Source: Zhongshania marina
Lineage (GTDB): Bacteria > Pseudomonadota > Gammaproteobacteria > Pseudomonadales > Spongiibacteraceae
DNA: 64,000 nt
Direction of reading: 5' to 3'
NCBI RefSeq assembly: GCF_002915595.1
Contig: NZ_PQGG01000012.1
Span: 124,001 to 188,000, forward strand
Part shown: positions 18,493 through 27,565 of the stretch, one piece after another
How positions within the stretch are numbered: position 1 is the first letter of the stretch
Layout of the letters: every line of letters starts with the position of its first letter
Made by a program: the position numbers and the translations under genes
Notes under the pieces: model-generated
The model's database searches: none
What the model saw: the letters and a program-made list of their open reading frames with translations, nothing else
What the model was told of the DNA's origin: nothing

Positions 18493-20022
18493 TTAGACAA
18501 AACGCACGATATTCTGCGGCGCCTTGTGAGCCACCTCAACACGTCGCCCGATTACCTCCTCGTCGCCTTGCAAGATTGCAAATGCAGCTTCGTCATCCGC
18601 AGCGGTATTTGCTAAGAAACGACAACCATCATCTAAGCGACCAATCACAATACCCAAACTCGGCTTGCCGCGCTTATAAACAAGCGTGTAGGTTTCAACA
18701 ACACCAATACCATTGGCTTCCTCCGCGAGCTCCGCCACTGGCAAGCTATCAAACTTCGCCTGCAAACTAGTATCAGCATTTTTACAGGGTGTTTCTGGCG
18801 GCAGTGCAGAATATAAACCCACCGATTGTTTTGACAAGAACCCGCCATTCGCCGTTACTAAACCAAAGCTCGACTGCGCCTGCCTTAGCTGATCGGTCAA
18901 ACTCGCAATAGCATGGGTACTGTAGTTATTTCCGGCTCCGCCAAAGAAAGGCAAACCACCAGTTACGGTTAGGGCCTCGTCGGTATTCCAGTCTAGACCC
19001 ATTGCCTCACATGCCGCCAAGACGGCAATGGGGAAGCAACTATAAATATCCATAACGTCAATATCTGCAATCGATTTCCCTGCAGCGCTTAATACGCTGT
19101 TTAAGGTCAATTTCATCGATTCGGACACCGCCAAATCTGGCCGCGAAGAAACAAAGCCATCATCGACATCAGCGTAGCTGTGTAAATAAACCCACTGCGA
19201 CTTAGGGATACCTAGCGCCAGCGCCTTGTCCACTGAACACATCAATAGCGCCGCACCTTGATTCACCGCATCCTGTGCCACCATCCACTTGGTATGTGGA
19301 TGGGCAACCCAGTAATTATCGTCAGATACGGTATTCAAAAACTCAGCGCTTCGAGCCTGCGGAAACTGCGAATAAGGATTGCTCGCGGCAACATCAGAAA
19401 ATTTAGAAAATAAGCGCGAAGCCAACTCACGATGCTCCGCAACACTTAGTTTGTGCCGCGCCCGCCAAGCGTGCTCAAGCAAAGGATAAACCTGTGTCGG
19501 AAAGGTAATACCATGTGCAACTTCATGCCGTGTAAACAACCAGTGGCAGCCTCGGTCGTCCAGATCGCCCTCAACGGTTTCACTCCAATCTAAGGCCAAA
19601 CCAGCTCGCCCAGCTTGCTTCATAATGCCGGTCGCCTCGGCGCCGGCAATCAAACCAAACTCCATTTCCCCCGCAGCGATTTTCTCCGCAAACTCATTAA
19701 CAAAGCGCTGTGGCGAATGACCTCCCTCACGCCCATAAATCGCCCGCTGCGGATTAGCGCCAATACGCTTGGCTAGCGAACGCGGAACATTATTACTGCC
19801 GCCGAAAGGCCCCTTACCACCAGGTACAGAATCGACAAAGCCGCGAACAAACGCAATGGTATCGATATGGGGGATGAGGTCTGTTTGTGCAGCCGCTGAG
19901 TCGATCGCGACTTTAGCCGCCTTAGCAGCAATATCGAGGGGCGACATTGCCGTTTCTGCTGTTACTTCATCACGAAAAACATATTGCCCAGACGCAACTA
20001 GGATGGGAGTTCTATTAGCCAC
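18493..20022 (-). CDS. Thiolase-like protein (TLP1 type, acetyl-CoA acetyltransferase family)
   Basis: A 509-residue protein of the thiolase superfamily with an additional C-terminal domain (about 420-505), the layout of type 1 thiolase-like proteins. The N-terminal part contains GGHSPQRFVNEFA at about 100-112, where classical thiolases have their nucleophilic Cys region; here that Cys is not evident. A later SCFP segment and GLPFFGGAGNNYSTHAI (about 352-368) are conserved. Such proteins bind CoA esters, and some lack thiolysis activity. The role is probably acyl-CoA metabolism, but a working thiolase is uncertain. Confidence 0.85.
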   Translation of the reverse strand: MANRTPILVASGQYVFRDEVTAETAMSPLDIAAKAAKVAIDSAAAQTDLIPHIDTIAFVRGFVDSVPGGKGPFGGSNNVPRSLAKRIGANPQRAIYGREGGHSPQRFVNEFAEKIAAGEMEFGLIAGAEATGIMKQAGRAGLALDWSETVEGDLDDRGCHWLFTRHEVAHGITFPTQVYPLLEHAWRARHKLSVAEHRELASRLFSKFSDVAASNPYSQFPQARSAEFLNTVSDDNYWVAHPHTKWMVAQDAVNQGAALLMCSVDKALALGIPKSQWVYLHSYADVDDGFVSSRPDLAVSESMKLTLNSVLSAAGKSIADIDVMDIYSCFPIAVLAACEAMGLDWNTDEALTVTGGLPFFGGAGNNYSTHAIASLTDQLRQAQSSFGLVTANGGFLSKQSVGLYSALPPETPCKNADTSLQAKFDSLPVAELAEEANGIGVVETYTLVYKRGKPSLGIVIGRLDDGCRFLANTAADDEAAFAILQGDEEVIGRRVEVAHKAPQNIVRFV

Positions 20023-20338
20023 AAAGCTTCCTTATTTACCGATATTTTTATGTAGTATAACTCGGCAGAAGCCAAATTGAATTGACAGCAATGACGGAAA
20101 CGCCGGAATTCTCGGTCGCCCCAAAATCGTCACTTGCCTATTGAGTTTCAGAAAAAAATTAGGCCGCCTTATTATCGCAACAAAATAAAGCGCGTAGAAA
20201 AGTCGTGCACCACACGCACCGTAAAACAGAAGCAGGTTTTACAATAACTTGGGGTATACCTTAATTATTGCAAAACCTGAATTTGGAACGCCCACATTAG
20301 CGAGCTGCTATTAAATATAGATACTGCGGGAACCATTT
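20023..20338. other. 316-base intergenic region with a long imperfect hairpin
   Basis: It holds the minus-strand promoter of the thiolase-like gene and the 3' trailer of the small exported protein gene at 20339. The notable element is an inverted repeat with arms CAGGTTTTACAATAA (20233-20247) and TTATTGCAAAACCTG (20265-20279), 14 of 15 matching. On the minus-strand RNA the mismatch becomes a G-U pair, so it probably forms in the trailer of the 20339 gene. Nothing else stands out. Confidence 0.55.
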
Positions 20339-20677
20339 TTACGGTTGTTGCACCTTCGCAACTCGCAATTCATCGCCCTGTGTTTTGGCTTGAAGTGACA
20401 CAACTTCCCATGCGCGGCCATCAACATCACAACTTACCTTAAATGAGTCTGCGTTGCGCGGGAGCACCTGCATCAAAAGACGCGGACTAACCTGATTTCC
20501 CATTGCCGCTTTAAATTTAACTCGCACGGCTTGGTCTGCACTTCCATACTTGTGCTGAATTTCAGACTTACATAATGCCGAAGCACGACTCACATAATCT
20601 GCAGAGGCTTGCCCAGCGCTGATTGACAGCGCAGTAAATAACACCGCTGACGATATGCTGATATGACGATTCTTCAT
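20339..20677 (-). CDS. Small exported protein, unknown function
   Basis: A 112-residue protein with a clear Sec signal peptide (Lys/Arg start, hydrophobic core about 9-22, cleavage near QASA-DY). The mature part of about 85 residues has two Cys (about positions 36 and 83) that could form a disulfide. I do not recognise the family. Layout and the segment around the first Cys resemble the next exported protein upstream on the same strand (20955-21320), suggesting distant paralogues. AGGAG precedes the start. Confidence 0.7.
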   Translation of the reverse strand: MKNRHISISSAVLFTALSISAGQASADYVSRASALCKSEIQHKYGSADQAVRVKFKAAMGNQVSPRLLMQVLPRNADSFKVSCDVDGRAWEVVSLQAKTQGDELRVAKVQQP

Positions 20678-20954
20678 GACCTTCTCCTTCCCTAAGTTTC
20701 AAAATACCGCATCGCTTGAATTGAATTACCTGACTACGGAAGCAAGTCTACCCTCGACATAAATGCACATAAATACCGATAAAATCACATTGATTGTGCT
20801 AATTTTAGCACCTTGAAATATCTCGACGGCAATGGAGAACATCAGTTTCAAAGCGAGGAATAACGGCATCGCAGGCCGAAACGATTACTAAATCGCACTG
20901 CTGCTAAACCGGCAAACATCCCTTACATGATGGTCAACAGCAGCACGATCTTCC

Positions 20955-21320
20955 TTAAAATCCGCTATCGGCGACCTGCTGAGATAGCGAATACGCGGTA
21001 TTAAAGGACCACGCGCCTTCGTCCACTGAGGCTACAGTCGCTTTAAAGCCATTTCCGTCACACACAGAACGAAAGGCTTTTGGCTCGGCCATATCAGGCG
21101 ATTTATAACTCACATTCATCAAATAATGCTTGCTGCCATCTTCCTGCTTGAGAATACCCACCTCTTTATCAAAGGTGGTGTAGTGAGCGACACCCAGCTT
21201 ATTGGTAATAATTTTTGCACATATAGCTAAAGCCGATTCATCTACCGATGCGCCACTATATGCCAACGGGGAAAGCGTCATTGCCGACCCCACAACACAA
21301 GCTAAGACTAGGTTTTTCAT
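20955..21320 (-). CDS. Small exported protein, unknown function
   Basis: A 121-residue protein. The frame opens earlier (21353), but the Met at 21320 has GGAG about eight bases upstream and yields a standard signal peptide (MKNLVLACVV..., cleavage near AYSG-AS). The mature part carries two Cys and a central DGSKHYLMNVSYKSPD segment. There is no recognised family. It shares with the 20339 protein a first Cys followed by a helix ending in Lys-x-Gly and a second Cys-Asp near the C-terminus. The 277-base gap to the neighbour suggests separate transcription. Confidence 0.65.
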   Translation of the reverse strand: MKNLVLACVVGSAMTLSPLAYSGASVDESALAICAKIITNKLGVAHYTTFDKEVGILKQEDGSKHYLMNVSYKSPDMAEPKAFRSVCDGNGFKATVASVDEGAWSFNTAYSLSQQVADSGF

Positions 21321-21667
21321 AATATTTCTCCACTCCTTGGCACTGCTGAACACTACTTCGGCTTAATAAATACGTTTGCCGCTAACAATTGCCGCCATTC
21401 AAGGCATAATTAGTGACTAACATTTGCTTGCTTTAAAAAGGCTACAGTCACCCCAAACAAACAAAGCTGCTAATTTCACCTTTGCGCAATTGCAGCAACA
21501 GCATGGAGGCAACATAAAGAAAACCGCGCTAGTACACATCACCAGTTCTGTTGAGTAATACAAAATTAATTCAATATAGAATGGGCTTGCCTAGCACCAC
21601 CGGCGCACTACAGGAGTAATGAGTCATTAAACCAAGGGATGAATCACGCCAAAAAACCCAAACCAGC
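21321..21667. other. 347-base divergent intergenic region with a likely kinase promoter
   Basis: For the plus strand, TTGAGT (21551-21556) and TATAGA (21575-21580) with an 18-base spacer form a plausible sigma-70 promoter 88 bases before the kinase start. An AGGAG followed directly by ATG-AGT-CAT-TAA near 21619 is too short to be a gene. No repeats seen. Confidence 0.45.
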
Positions 21668-23860
21668 ATGGATGCCCCCCAAACCACCCTGCTGCGCTAC
21701 GGCATAATCACATTACTGACCTCTATCGCGGTCATCACCTTGCTTTGCAATAATTACTGGTTGGGCGCTAGCTTTAAAAGTTACGACGATATTGACGGAA
21801 TATTTGTCGCCACGATTCATGAAAATGGCCCAGCATTTGCCGCCAATCTCGCCATAAATGACCACATTATCGCGGTAGAGTCTGCAAGCGGCAGCCCCTA
21901 CACATTTTTAACTAGCGATACTGTGGTAGATCCAGGTTTATTAGCGACCTATAAGCAATACCGGCATTTCTTTGAACGGCAAGCTAAGCTGCAAGAAATT
22001 CAGGCGGGCGGCGAGCTGATATTCACCTTAGCGAACGGAGATCAAGTCGTCGTCCAAACGCCGTCATTCCGTCCTATCAGCTCCTTGCCTTGGACACTTT
22101 GGTACCAACTAATTTGCGCCGCGATCGCCCTCCTCGCCTGCGCCATAGTCAGTGCATTTCAACGCAAAAATCCCGCCGCGTTTTATTATGGCTTTACCGG
22201 TATCGGCATCGCGATAGTTATCTATACAAATTGTTATTTTTCCGCCCGCGAACTGTCCTTCCCTAGCACTACTTTTTATATCTTATCCAAAATTAACTGG
22301 TTGGGTGTTTGCACCTTAGGCTGGGGCTTGATCTGCACACTCTGGTACTACCCTCGGCGCCTAGCCACGTTTCCGCTTGGGCCGGCAATGAGTGTAATGT
22401 TTACAAGCTGCCTGCTGTGGGACTGGCTAGAAATTCCCACTAGCTTAGAGATCGGCCAGCGCATTCCGCTCTATCTAGGTTTTACCGCTGCCTTACTACT
22501 TGCTGGGATTCAGTGGCATCGTCAATCAAGTGACCCTATAGCTCGCGCCGCGATGCGCTGGTTTTTTCTATCGTGGTTTAGCGGCACCGGCGCCTTCCTA
22601 TTTTTTGTGCTAATACCTATCACATTTAAAACCGACTGGGGAATCGATTATGTAAGCGCCACCGGCTTATTACCCTTGTTACAAATTGGTATCGCACTCG
22701 GGATTTTGCGCTATCGACTCTTCGACCTAGACCGCTGGGCAATGCGCATTTGGCTCTGGTTTCTCGGCGGTTCGCTAGTAATTTTAATGGACGCCATATT
22801 AGTCTATTGGCTGAATATTAACGCCTCAATATCCTTAACCTTTGCCTTAGTATGCGTCGGATGGCTGTATTTTCCATTGCGACAATTTTTGTGGCACCGA
22901 ATGGGGTGGAACCCTTTAAAAATCAATTTCCAAACCGTATTTCCAAACCTTCTGAAGTCTGTGCTCAACGTAGAGAGCCAAGAAGGCATAGGATCGCGCT
23001 GGCGCTCACTACTAAAGGATTTGTATCACCCGCTTTCAATCACCGAAATAGCAGAAGACCCTCCAGAAATCCAAAGAACCGAATACGGCTTAAGTATACT
23101 GATACCTGCTTTTCCAGGCGCACCGCCACTCAAGCTATCTGGAGCCAATCGCGGCGGTAGATTAATGGGGCCGGAAGACGAGCAGTTTATCGCCTCACTT
23201 TGGCAGCTTCACAACGGCGCGCAGGTGTTTCGCCAAGCATTTGAGCAAGGCGTTGCAAAGGAGCGCGAGCGCGTTGCCCGCGATCTGCATGACGACATCG
23301 CAAGTGATCTACTCGGGCTAATATATTCAGCGCCAGATAATGAATCTCGACAACGGGCACAAAATGCATTTCAAGATCTAAGGGTCATTATCCAAGGAAT
23401 GGAAAGTGACCACTTGCCCCTACTCTCAAATATCCAAGGCTGGTACATCGACACCGAGGAGCGATGTCGCGCGGCAAATATTACCTTGCATTGGCAACAA
23501 GCTGAGGAAATGGATCTCCACTTGCCATCGCGCCGAATTGTGAATTTACGCAGAGCTTTTAGAGAGGCTATTAGCAATGTGATAAAGCACAGCCAAGCCA
23601 CCGAGATGAACATATCTATACGTCGGATTAAAAATTATTCCACAAATTTGCTAATGATCGTCATCAAGGACAACGGCATTGGCATGGATGAAAATTCAAA
23701 CAATGGCCGAGGTATTCGCAATATCTCAAACCGCCTAGAGGAATTAGGCGGCTGTGCGAAATGGTCAGTAGCAAACCAGCTCGTGGGAACCGAGCTTATA
23801 TTGGAAGTACCACTTGGGATAGAAGTAAGTCGCAATGATTCTCAACATACATATCAATAG
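21668..23860 (+). CDS. PDZ-containing NarL-type sensor histidine kinase
   Basis: A 730-residue multi-pass kinase. Helix one (about 11-29) is followed by a periplasmic PDZ-like domain (about 40-130, with GIFVATIHENGPAFAANL and DHIIAV), then about seven further helices to about 410, a cytoplasmic linker, a HisKA_3 domain with H541 in ERVARDLHDDIA, and a HATPase with DNGIGMD and GRGIRNI. PDZ in a sensor suggests recognition of exposed C-termini or proteolytic signals; the stimulus is unknown. It is 8 bases before its response regulator gene. The ribosome site at 21668 is weak, and the start is the first usable Met. Confidence 0.9.
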   Translation: MDAPQTTLLRYGIITLLTSIAVITLLCNNYWLGASFKSYDDIDGIFVATIHENGPAFAANLAINDHIIAVESASGSPYTFLTSDTVVDPGLLATYKQYRHFFERQAKLQEIQAGGELIFTLANGDQVVVQTPSFRPISSLPWTLWYQLICAAIALLACAIVSAFQRKNPAAFYYGFTGIGIAIVIYTNCYFSARELSFPSTTFYILSKINWLGVCTLGWGLICTLWYYPRRLATFPLGPAMSVMFTSCLLWDWLEIPTSLEIGQRIPLYLGFTAALLLAGIQWHRQSSDPIARAAMRWFFLSWFSGTGAFLFFVLIPITFKTDWGIDYVSATGLLPLLQIGIALGILRYRLFDLDRWAMRIWLWFLGGSLVILMDAILVYWLNINASISLTFALVCVGWLYFPLRQFLWHRMGWNPLKINFQTVFPNLLKSVLNVESQEGIGSRWRSLLKDLYHPLSITEIAEDPPEIQRTEYGLSILIPAFPGAPPLKLSGANRGGRLMGPEDEQFIASLWQLHNGAQVFRQAFEQGVAKERERVARDLHDDIASDLLGLIYSAPDNESRQRAQNAFQDLRVIIQGMESDHLPLLSNIQGWYIDTEERCRAANITLHWQQAEEMDLHLPSRRIVNLRRAFREAISNVIKHSQATEMNISIRRIKNYSTNLLMIVIKDNGIGMDENSNNGRGIRNISNRLEELGGCAKWSVANQLVGTELILEVPLGIEVSRNDSQHTYQ

Positions 23861-23868
23861 GTTCACTT

Positions 23869-24516
23869 ATGACTGATGAGCGAATAAGCACTGCTTTCAT
23901 CTTGGAAGATTTTATCGAGGCTCAGCAATGGTTAATTGGTGCACTTGAAATAGCATTTCCTGGTATCTCCATCGAGCTTGCCGACAGCATTCAATCTGCC
24001 AAAAAAGTGCTTACAAATACAAAGATTGCCGACATTAATCTGATCGATCTAAAACTGCCGGATGGCAGCGGCTTGGAAATATTGCGGGATATAAAACAGC
24101 GTCGCCGTAGCGCCCGCTGTGTAATAACAACCATATATGATGATGACAAGCATCTATTCCCTGCCCTTGCAGCCGGCGCCGACGGCTATTTATTAAAGGA
24201 CCAAGACCAGCAATTACTCGCAGATGAAATGCAGCGAATACGACAAAACCAACCACCCTTGTCACCAATGATCGCGAAAAAAATAATGGGGTCTTTTGCC
24301 AGAGAAACAACACTAACTTTAGATGAATCTTTAACTCCTCGCCAACTCGAAGTGCTCAGAATGATCGTACAGGGAGATAGTATTCAAAATGTCGCCAATA
24401 AATTGAATATCAGCTATCACACTGCCGCCTCCCACGTTCGCGGCATATATGAAAAGTTAGGAGTGAGTAATCGCGCAGAAGTCGCTGCTAAAGCATTCGA
24501 TCTTGGCTTAAGCTGA
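23869..24516 (+). CDS. NarL/LuxR-family response regulator
   Basis: A 215-residue regulator. The receiver (about 5-125) has D60 in LIDLKLPDGSG as phospho-acceptor and K110 near LLKD; an LuxR-type helix-turn-helix (about 150-212) contains LTPRQLEVLRMIVQG and the closing GVSNRAEVAAKA. It follows the PDZ kinase by 8 bases, so the two form a cognate pair. Targets are unknown. The N-terminal acidic pocket is slightly unusual (LEDFIEA), but the residues needed for phosphorylation are present. Confidence 0.93.
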   Translation: MTDERISTAFILEDFIEAQQWLIGALEIAFPGISIELADSIQSAKKVLTNTKIADINLIDLKLPDGSGLEILRDIKQRRRSARCVITTIYDDDKHLFPALAAGADGYLLKDQDQQLLADEMQRIRQNQPPLSPMIAKKIMGSFARETTLTLDESLTPRQLEVLRMIVQGDSIQNVANKLNISYHTAASHVRGIYEKLGVSNRAEVAAKAFDLGLS

Positions 24517-24764
24517 TACTGCCCATCAGAAACAATCGGAAATCCAAAAGCGAAAATCGAAAATCTTCCGCCAAGCAATAGCAGCATAAATCCGATCACT
24601 GCGCATATTTTATCCTCCCCCCTCAACATTCTTTCTAAACCCATTTATCGGTATTGGCTTGCCCATTCCTGTCACGACACCTAATATCTATATCTGCGCA
24701 CAAGAAACACACTAAAGACCCACTCAATGTGCAAAAATGCTCATTTTAAATCAGGCTAGCTGTC

Positions 24765-25691
24765 ATGGACTCAATCAACTGGGACGATATTCGCTTTTGC
24801 CTTGCGGTAGTCACCGAGGGCTCGGTTACCGCAGCCGCTAAGAAGCTAGACGTAAATCACGCCACCGTGTCGCGGCGCATTAGCGGGCTCGAGGCGGCCT
24901 TGGGCGCAATCTTGTTTGATCGTTCTACCAGCGGCTGGTTGATTACCCCAGTGGGAGAAGCGGTACTAAAATCCGCTGAGCAGATAAATGAACAGGTGCT
25001 CGGCATCCAGCGCACAGTGCAAGTTGACCGTCAGGAATTGAGTGGCAAGCTCAGGGTCACAGCCTTAGATGTGTGCATACAACGTATATTAATGCCTGGG
25101 CTCAAGGCCTTTTCGGAGCGTTATCCCGACATCAACATTGAGCTTATTGCTTCTGAGAACACCTTTAATCTGGCCGGCCACGAAGCAGATATCGCTTTTC
25201 GGACGACGAATGAGCCACCGCCAAATGTACTTGGCACCAAGATCACTAAATTTGCCTATGCCATATACGGCAACAAAGCACTTTATGAAAGCTATTTGAA
25301 CGGCGAGCAAGGCATATGCGGAATCACCTGGATGGGCGACGGCCACACCGTACCGGCGTGGATGCAAAAGACCTTTCCAAATATGCTGGTTCGCTACCGT
25401 GTAAACTCGCTAAGCATTGCCTACGATTTGGTCGCACAGGGCTTTGGTTTTGCATTGCTGCCCTGTGGCCTAGGGGATTCAGATCCCAAGCTGACGCGAA
25501 TTGAGAGTGACTACATCGAGCCAGGTTTAGACTTCTGGTTGCTGTCTCATATAGATCTGCGCACCACGGCGCGAATCCGTATTTTTAGAGATTTTATGCT
25601 TGAGGCAATCCAACCGTATATTCCACTTATTGAGGGACGGATGAGTCAAGATGAGATAAACAAACTGCGAAAGCAAACGGGATTAGACTGA
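24765..25691 (+). CDS. LysR-family transcriptional regulator
   Basis: A 308-residue regulator with a winged helix-turn-helix at about 5-64 (SVTAAAKKLDVNHATVSRRI) and a periplasmic-binding-like effector domain (about 92-295). The N-terminal form DSINWDDIRFCLAV is that of the subgroup that includes many single-gene regulators of short-chain dehydrogenases. It faces the SDR gene tail to tail and shares the terminator at 25687-25724. Confidence 0.93.
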   Translation: MDSINWDDIRFCLAVVTEGSVTAAAKKLDVNHATVSRRISGLEAALGAILFDRSTSGWLITPVGEAVLKSAEQINEQVLGIQRTVQVDRQELSGKLRVTALDVCIQRILMPGLKAFSERYPDINIELIASENTFNLAGHEADIAFRTTNEPPPNVLGTKITKFAYAIYGNKALYESYLNGEQGICGITWMGDGHTVPAWMQKTFPNMLVRYRVNSLSIAYDLVAQGFGFALLPCGLGDSDPKLTRIESDYIEPGLDFWLLSHIDLRTTARIRIFRDFMLEAIQPYIPLIEGRMSQDEINKLRKQTGLD

Positions 25692-25724
25692 ACCCTAAAG
25701 CAGTGCTTCAGGGTTCAGTATTTT
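25687..25724 (+). terminator. Intrinsic terminator of the LysR gene
   Basis: ACTGAACCCT pairs with AGGGTTCAGT (10 bp, 25687-25696 and 25710-25719), with an inner AAGC/GCTT extension after one mismatch and a three-base loop, followed by ATTTTC. It overlaps the stop codon of the gene. Confidence 0.75.
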
Positions 25725-25726
25725 CA

Positions 25727-26506
25727 TTACAGCGATTGCACCAAATGACCGCCATCTACCGGCAGTGCGACACCACTGATAAACGACCCAGCCGAACTCG
25801 CAAGCATCAGCAAAGGCATGCTCAATTCGTCCATTTGCCCCAAGCGGCGCGGCTGTATTTTACTTAAGTACTGCTCACCTTTTTCAGACTTAAAAAAATC
25901 AGAATTAATTTCAGTTTCGAAATATCCGGGACACAAGGCATTGACCCGAATATTATGTCGCCACAATTCTTGAGCACTGTTTTTCGTAAGCTGAATAACA
26001 CCCGCCTTGGCGGTTGCATACAAGGTATTATTTGAACTTGGCTGCAAGCCAAGAATCGATGAAATATTAATAATGCTGCCGGCAGCGCCTGCTTGAATCA
26101 TTCGCTCCGACGCTTCCCGCGACACCCGCCACACCGCTTTTAAATTAGTATCGACGGTAAAGTCCCACTTTTCCTCGGTACTGTCGACAAAGCGGCTAGG
26201 GTCGGCAACACCCGCATTATTAACAAGAATGGTCACCGTACCAAGGCTAGCTTGAACTTGCGCAAATGCGGCAACGACAGAGCTGTTGTCATTTACATCC
26301 ATTGCCACCGCCATTGCCTTGCCCCCCGCCGCATCAATATCAGACACGAGGGTTTCAAGTCGATCAACGCGACGAGCGGCTGCCACAACAGTCGCCCCAG
26401 CCTGCGCCAAGACTTTTGCAAAATGCGCCCCTAAACCACCAGAGGCTCCCGTGACCAAGGCAATTTGCCCAGACAAATCGAGACTTTTCAACACTGCTTC
26501 ATTCAT
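25727..26506 (-). CDS. Short-chain dehydrogenase/reductase (FabG-like)
   Basis: A 259-residue classical SDR. The cofactor motif TGASGGLG is at 19-26, NNAG at 96-99, and the catalytic set is N121, S149/S150, Y163 and K167 (YATAK). Classical SDRs of this length reduce 3-keto or oxidise 3-hydroxy groups on acyl-CoA, sterols and similar substrates with NAD(P). It is the last gene of a minus-strand cluster with the phosphotransferase-like and acyl-CoA dehydrogenase genes, which suggests a beta-oxidation-type role. Confidence 0.92.
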   Translation of the reverse strand: MNEAVLKSLDLSGQIALVTGASGGLGAHFAKVLAQAGATVVAAARRVDRLETLVSDIDAAGGKAMAVAMDVNDNSSVVAAFAQVQASLGTVTILVNNAGVADPSRFVDSTEEKWDFTVDTNLKAVWRVSREASERMIQAGAAGSIINISSILGLQPSSNNTLYATAKAGVIQLTKNSAQELWRHNIRVNALCPGYFETEINSDFFKSEKGEQYLSKIQPRRLGQMDELSMPLLMLASSAGSFISGVALPVDGGHLVQSL

Positions 26507-26525
26507 ACATCAATTCTCTAAATTA

Positions 26526-27554
26526 CTATTCGCCCTTTTCGATCAAGGCCCAACCTAAATCAGCCAATGGCGCGGCTAGTGCACCATAATCCATCGCTTT
26601 TTTGCTGGACGCATTACCATCTAAAGCACGCTTGTAAACGCCTTGCAAAATGGCGCTCAAACGGAAAAAGGAAAATGCCAAATAGAATATCCAATTGTCG
26701 ATTTCGGCAATGCCGCGACGCTGACAATACTGCTGAACATAGGCTTTCTCAGACGGGATACCCAAGGCTTCGCGATCGACATCACCCAAGCCAGGAATGG
26801 CCGCATCGCTAGGAATACGCAGTTGCATACACTGGTATGCCAGATCCGCATAAGGATGACCAAGGGTAGACAACTCCCAATCAAGCAATGCCAAAACCTC
26901 ACTGCTGTCGTGGGCGAACATCATATTGTCTAGTCTGAAGTCACCGTGATTGATGCATACCAAACCATCATCTTCAGGTAGATTGTCGCTAAGCCATACC
27001 ATCATTTTTTCCATAGATGGGACGGTTTCGGTTTCACTCGCGCGGTACTGCTTTGTCCAGCGGCTTAGCTGACGTTCAAAATAATTACCGGGTTTACCGT
27101 AATCACTTAAACCTGCTTTTTCGATATCTACATTATGTAGATCAGCTAACACCTTATTCATGGCGTCGTAAATTGCGGTGCGCTCAGCAGGTGTTTGCTT
27201 TGGCAAAGCCGCATCCCACATGATGCGACCGTCTAGGAAATCCATCAGGTAAAACATCGAGCCGATAACGCTGTCGTCATCGCAGAGAACACGCATTTTA
27301 GGCACGGGCACCTCGGTTGAGGCCAAGGCCCGCATTACCCGAAACTCTCTGTCTACCGCATGAGCAGATTTAAGCAATTCACCTGGTGGCTTGCGCCGCA
27401 GCACATATTTACCACTGGCAGCCTCAATCAAATAAGTAGGATTAGACTGCCCACCCGCAAATTTCTCTGCAGTGAGTGGCCCTTTAAATCCGTCTACATT
27501 CGCTTCGAGATACGCCGTCAATGAGGCAATATCGAGCTCAAATTCGTTTGCCAT
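26526..27554 (-). CDS. Aminoglycoside-phosphotransferase-like kinase (ACAD10/11-type)
   Basis: A 342-residue APH-fold protein. The nucleotide-binding N-lobe has GGQSNPTYLIE (about 29-39), and the catalytic loop INHGDFRLDNMMF lies near 200-212, followed by LLDWELSTLG with the metal-binding Asp. It sits directly after an acyl-CoA dehydrogenase gene (11-base gap). In mammals the same pair is fused as ACAD10/ACAD11, where the kinase phosphorylates 4-hydroxyacyl-CoA so that the dehydrogenase domain can process it. A similar role here is well supported by family knowledge but not proven. Confidence 0.9.
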   Translation of the reverse strand: MANEFELDIASLTAYLEANVDGFKGPLTAEKFAGGQSNPTYLIEAASGKYVLRRKPPGELLKSAHAVDREFRVMRALASTEVPVPKMRVLCDDDSVIGSMFYLMDFLDGRIMWDAALPKQTPAERTAIYDAMNKVLADLHNVDIEKAGLSDYGKPGNYFERQLSRWTKQYRASETETVPSMEKMMVWLSDNLPEDDGLVCINHGDFRLDNMMFAHDSSEVLALLDWELSTLGHPYADLAYQCMQLRIPSDAAIPGLGDVDREALGIPSEKAYVQQYCQRRGIAEIDNWIFYLAFSFFRLSAILQGVYKRALDGNASSKKAMDYGALAAPLADLGWALIEKGE

Positions 27555-27565
27555 CGTGCTCTCCC

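Noticed and set aside
21639-21707. Short frame overlapping the start of the PDZ kinase
   Set aside because: Ribosome site is too close to the ATG and the peptide has no pattern; translational coupling cannot be supported.
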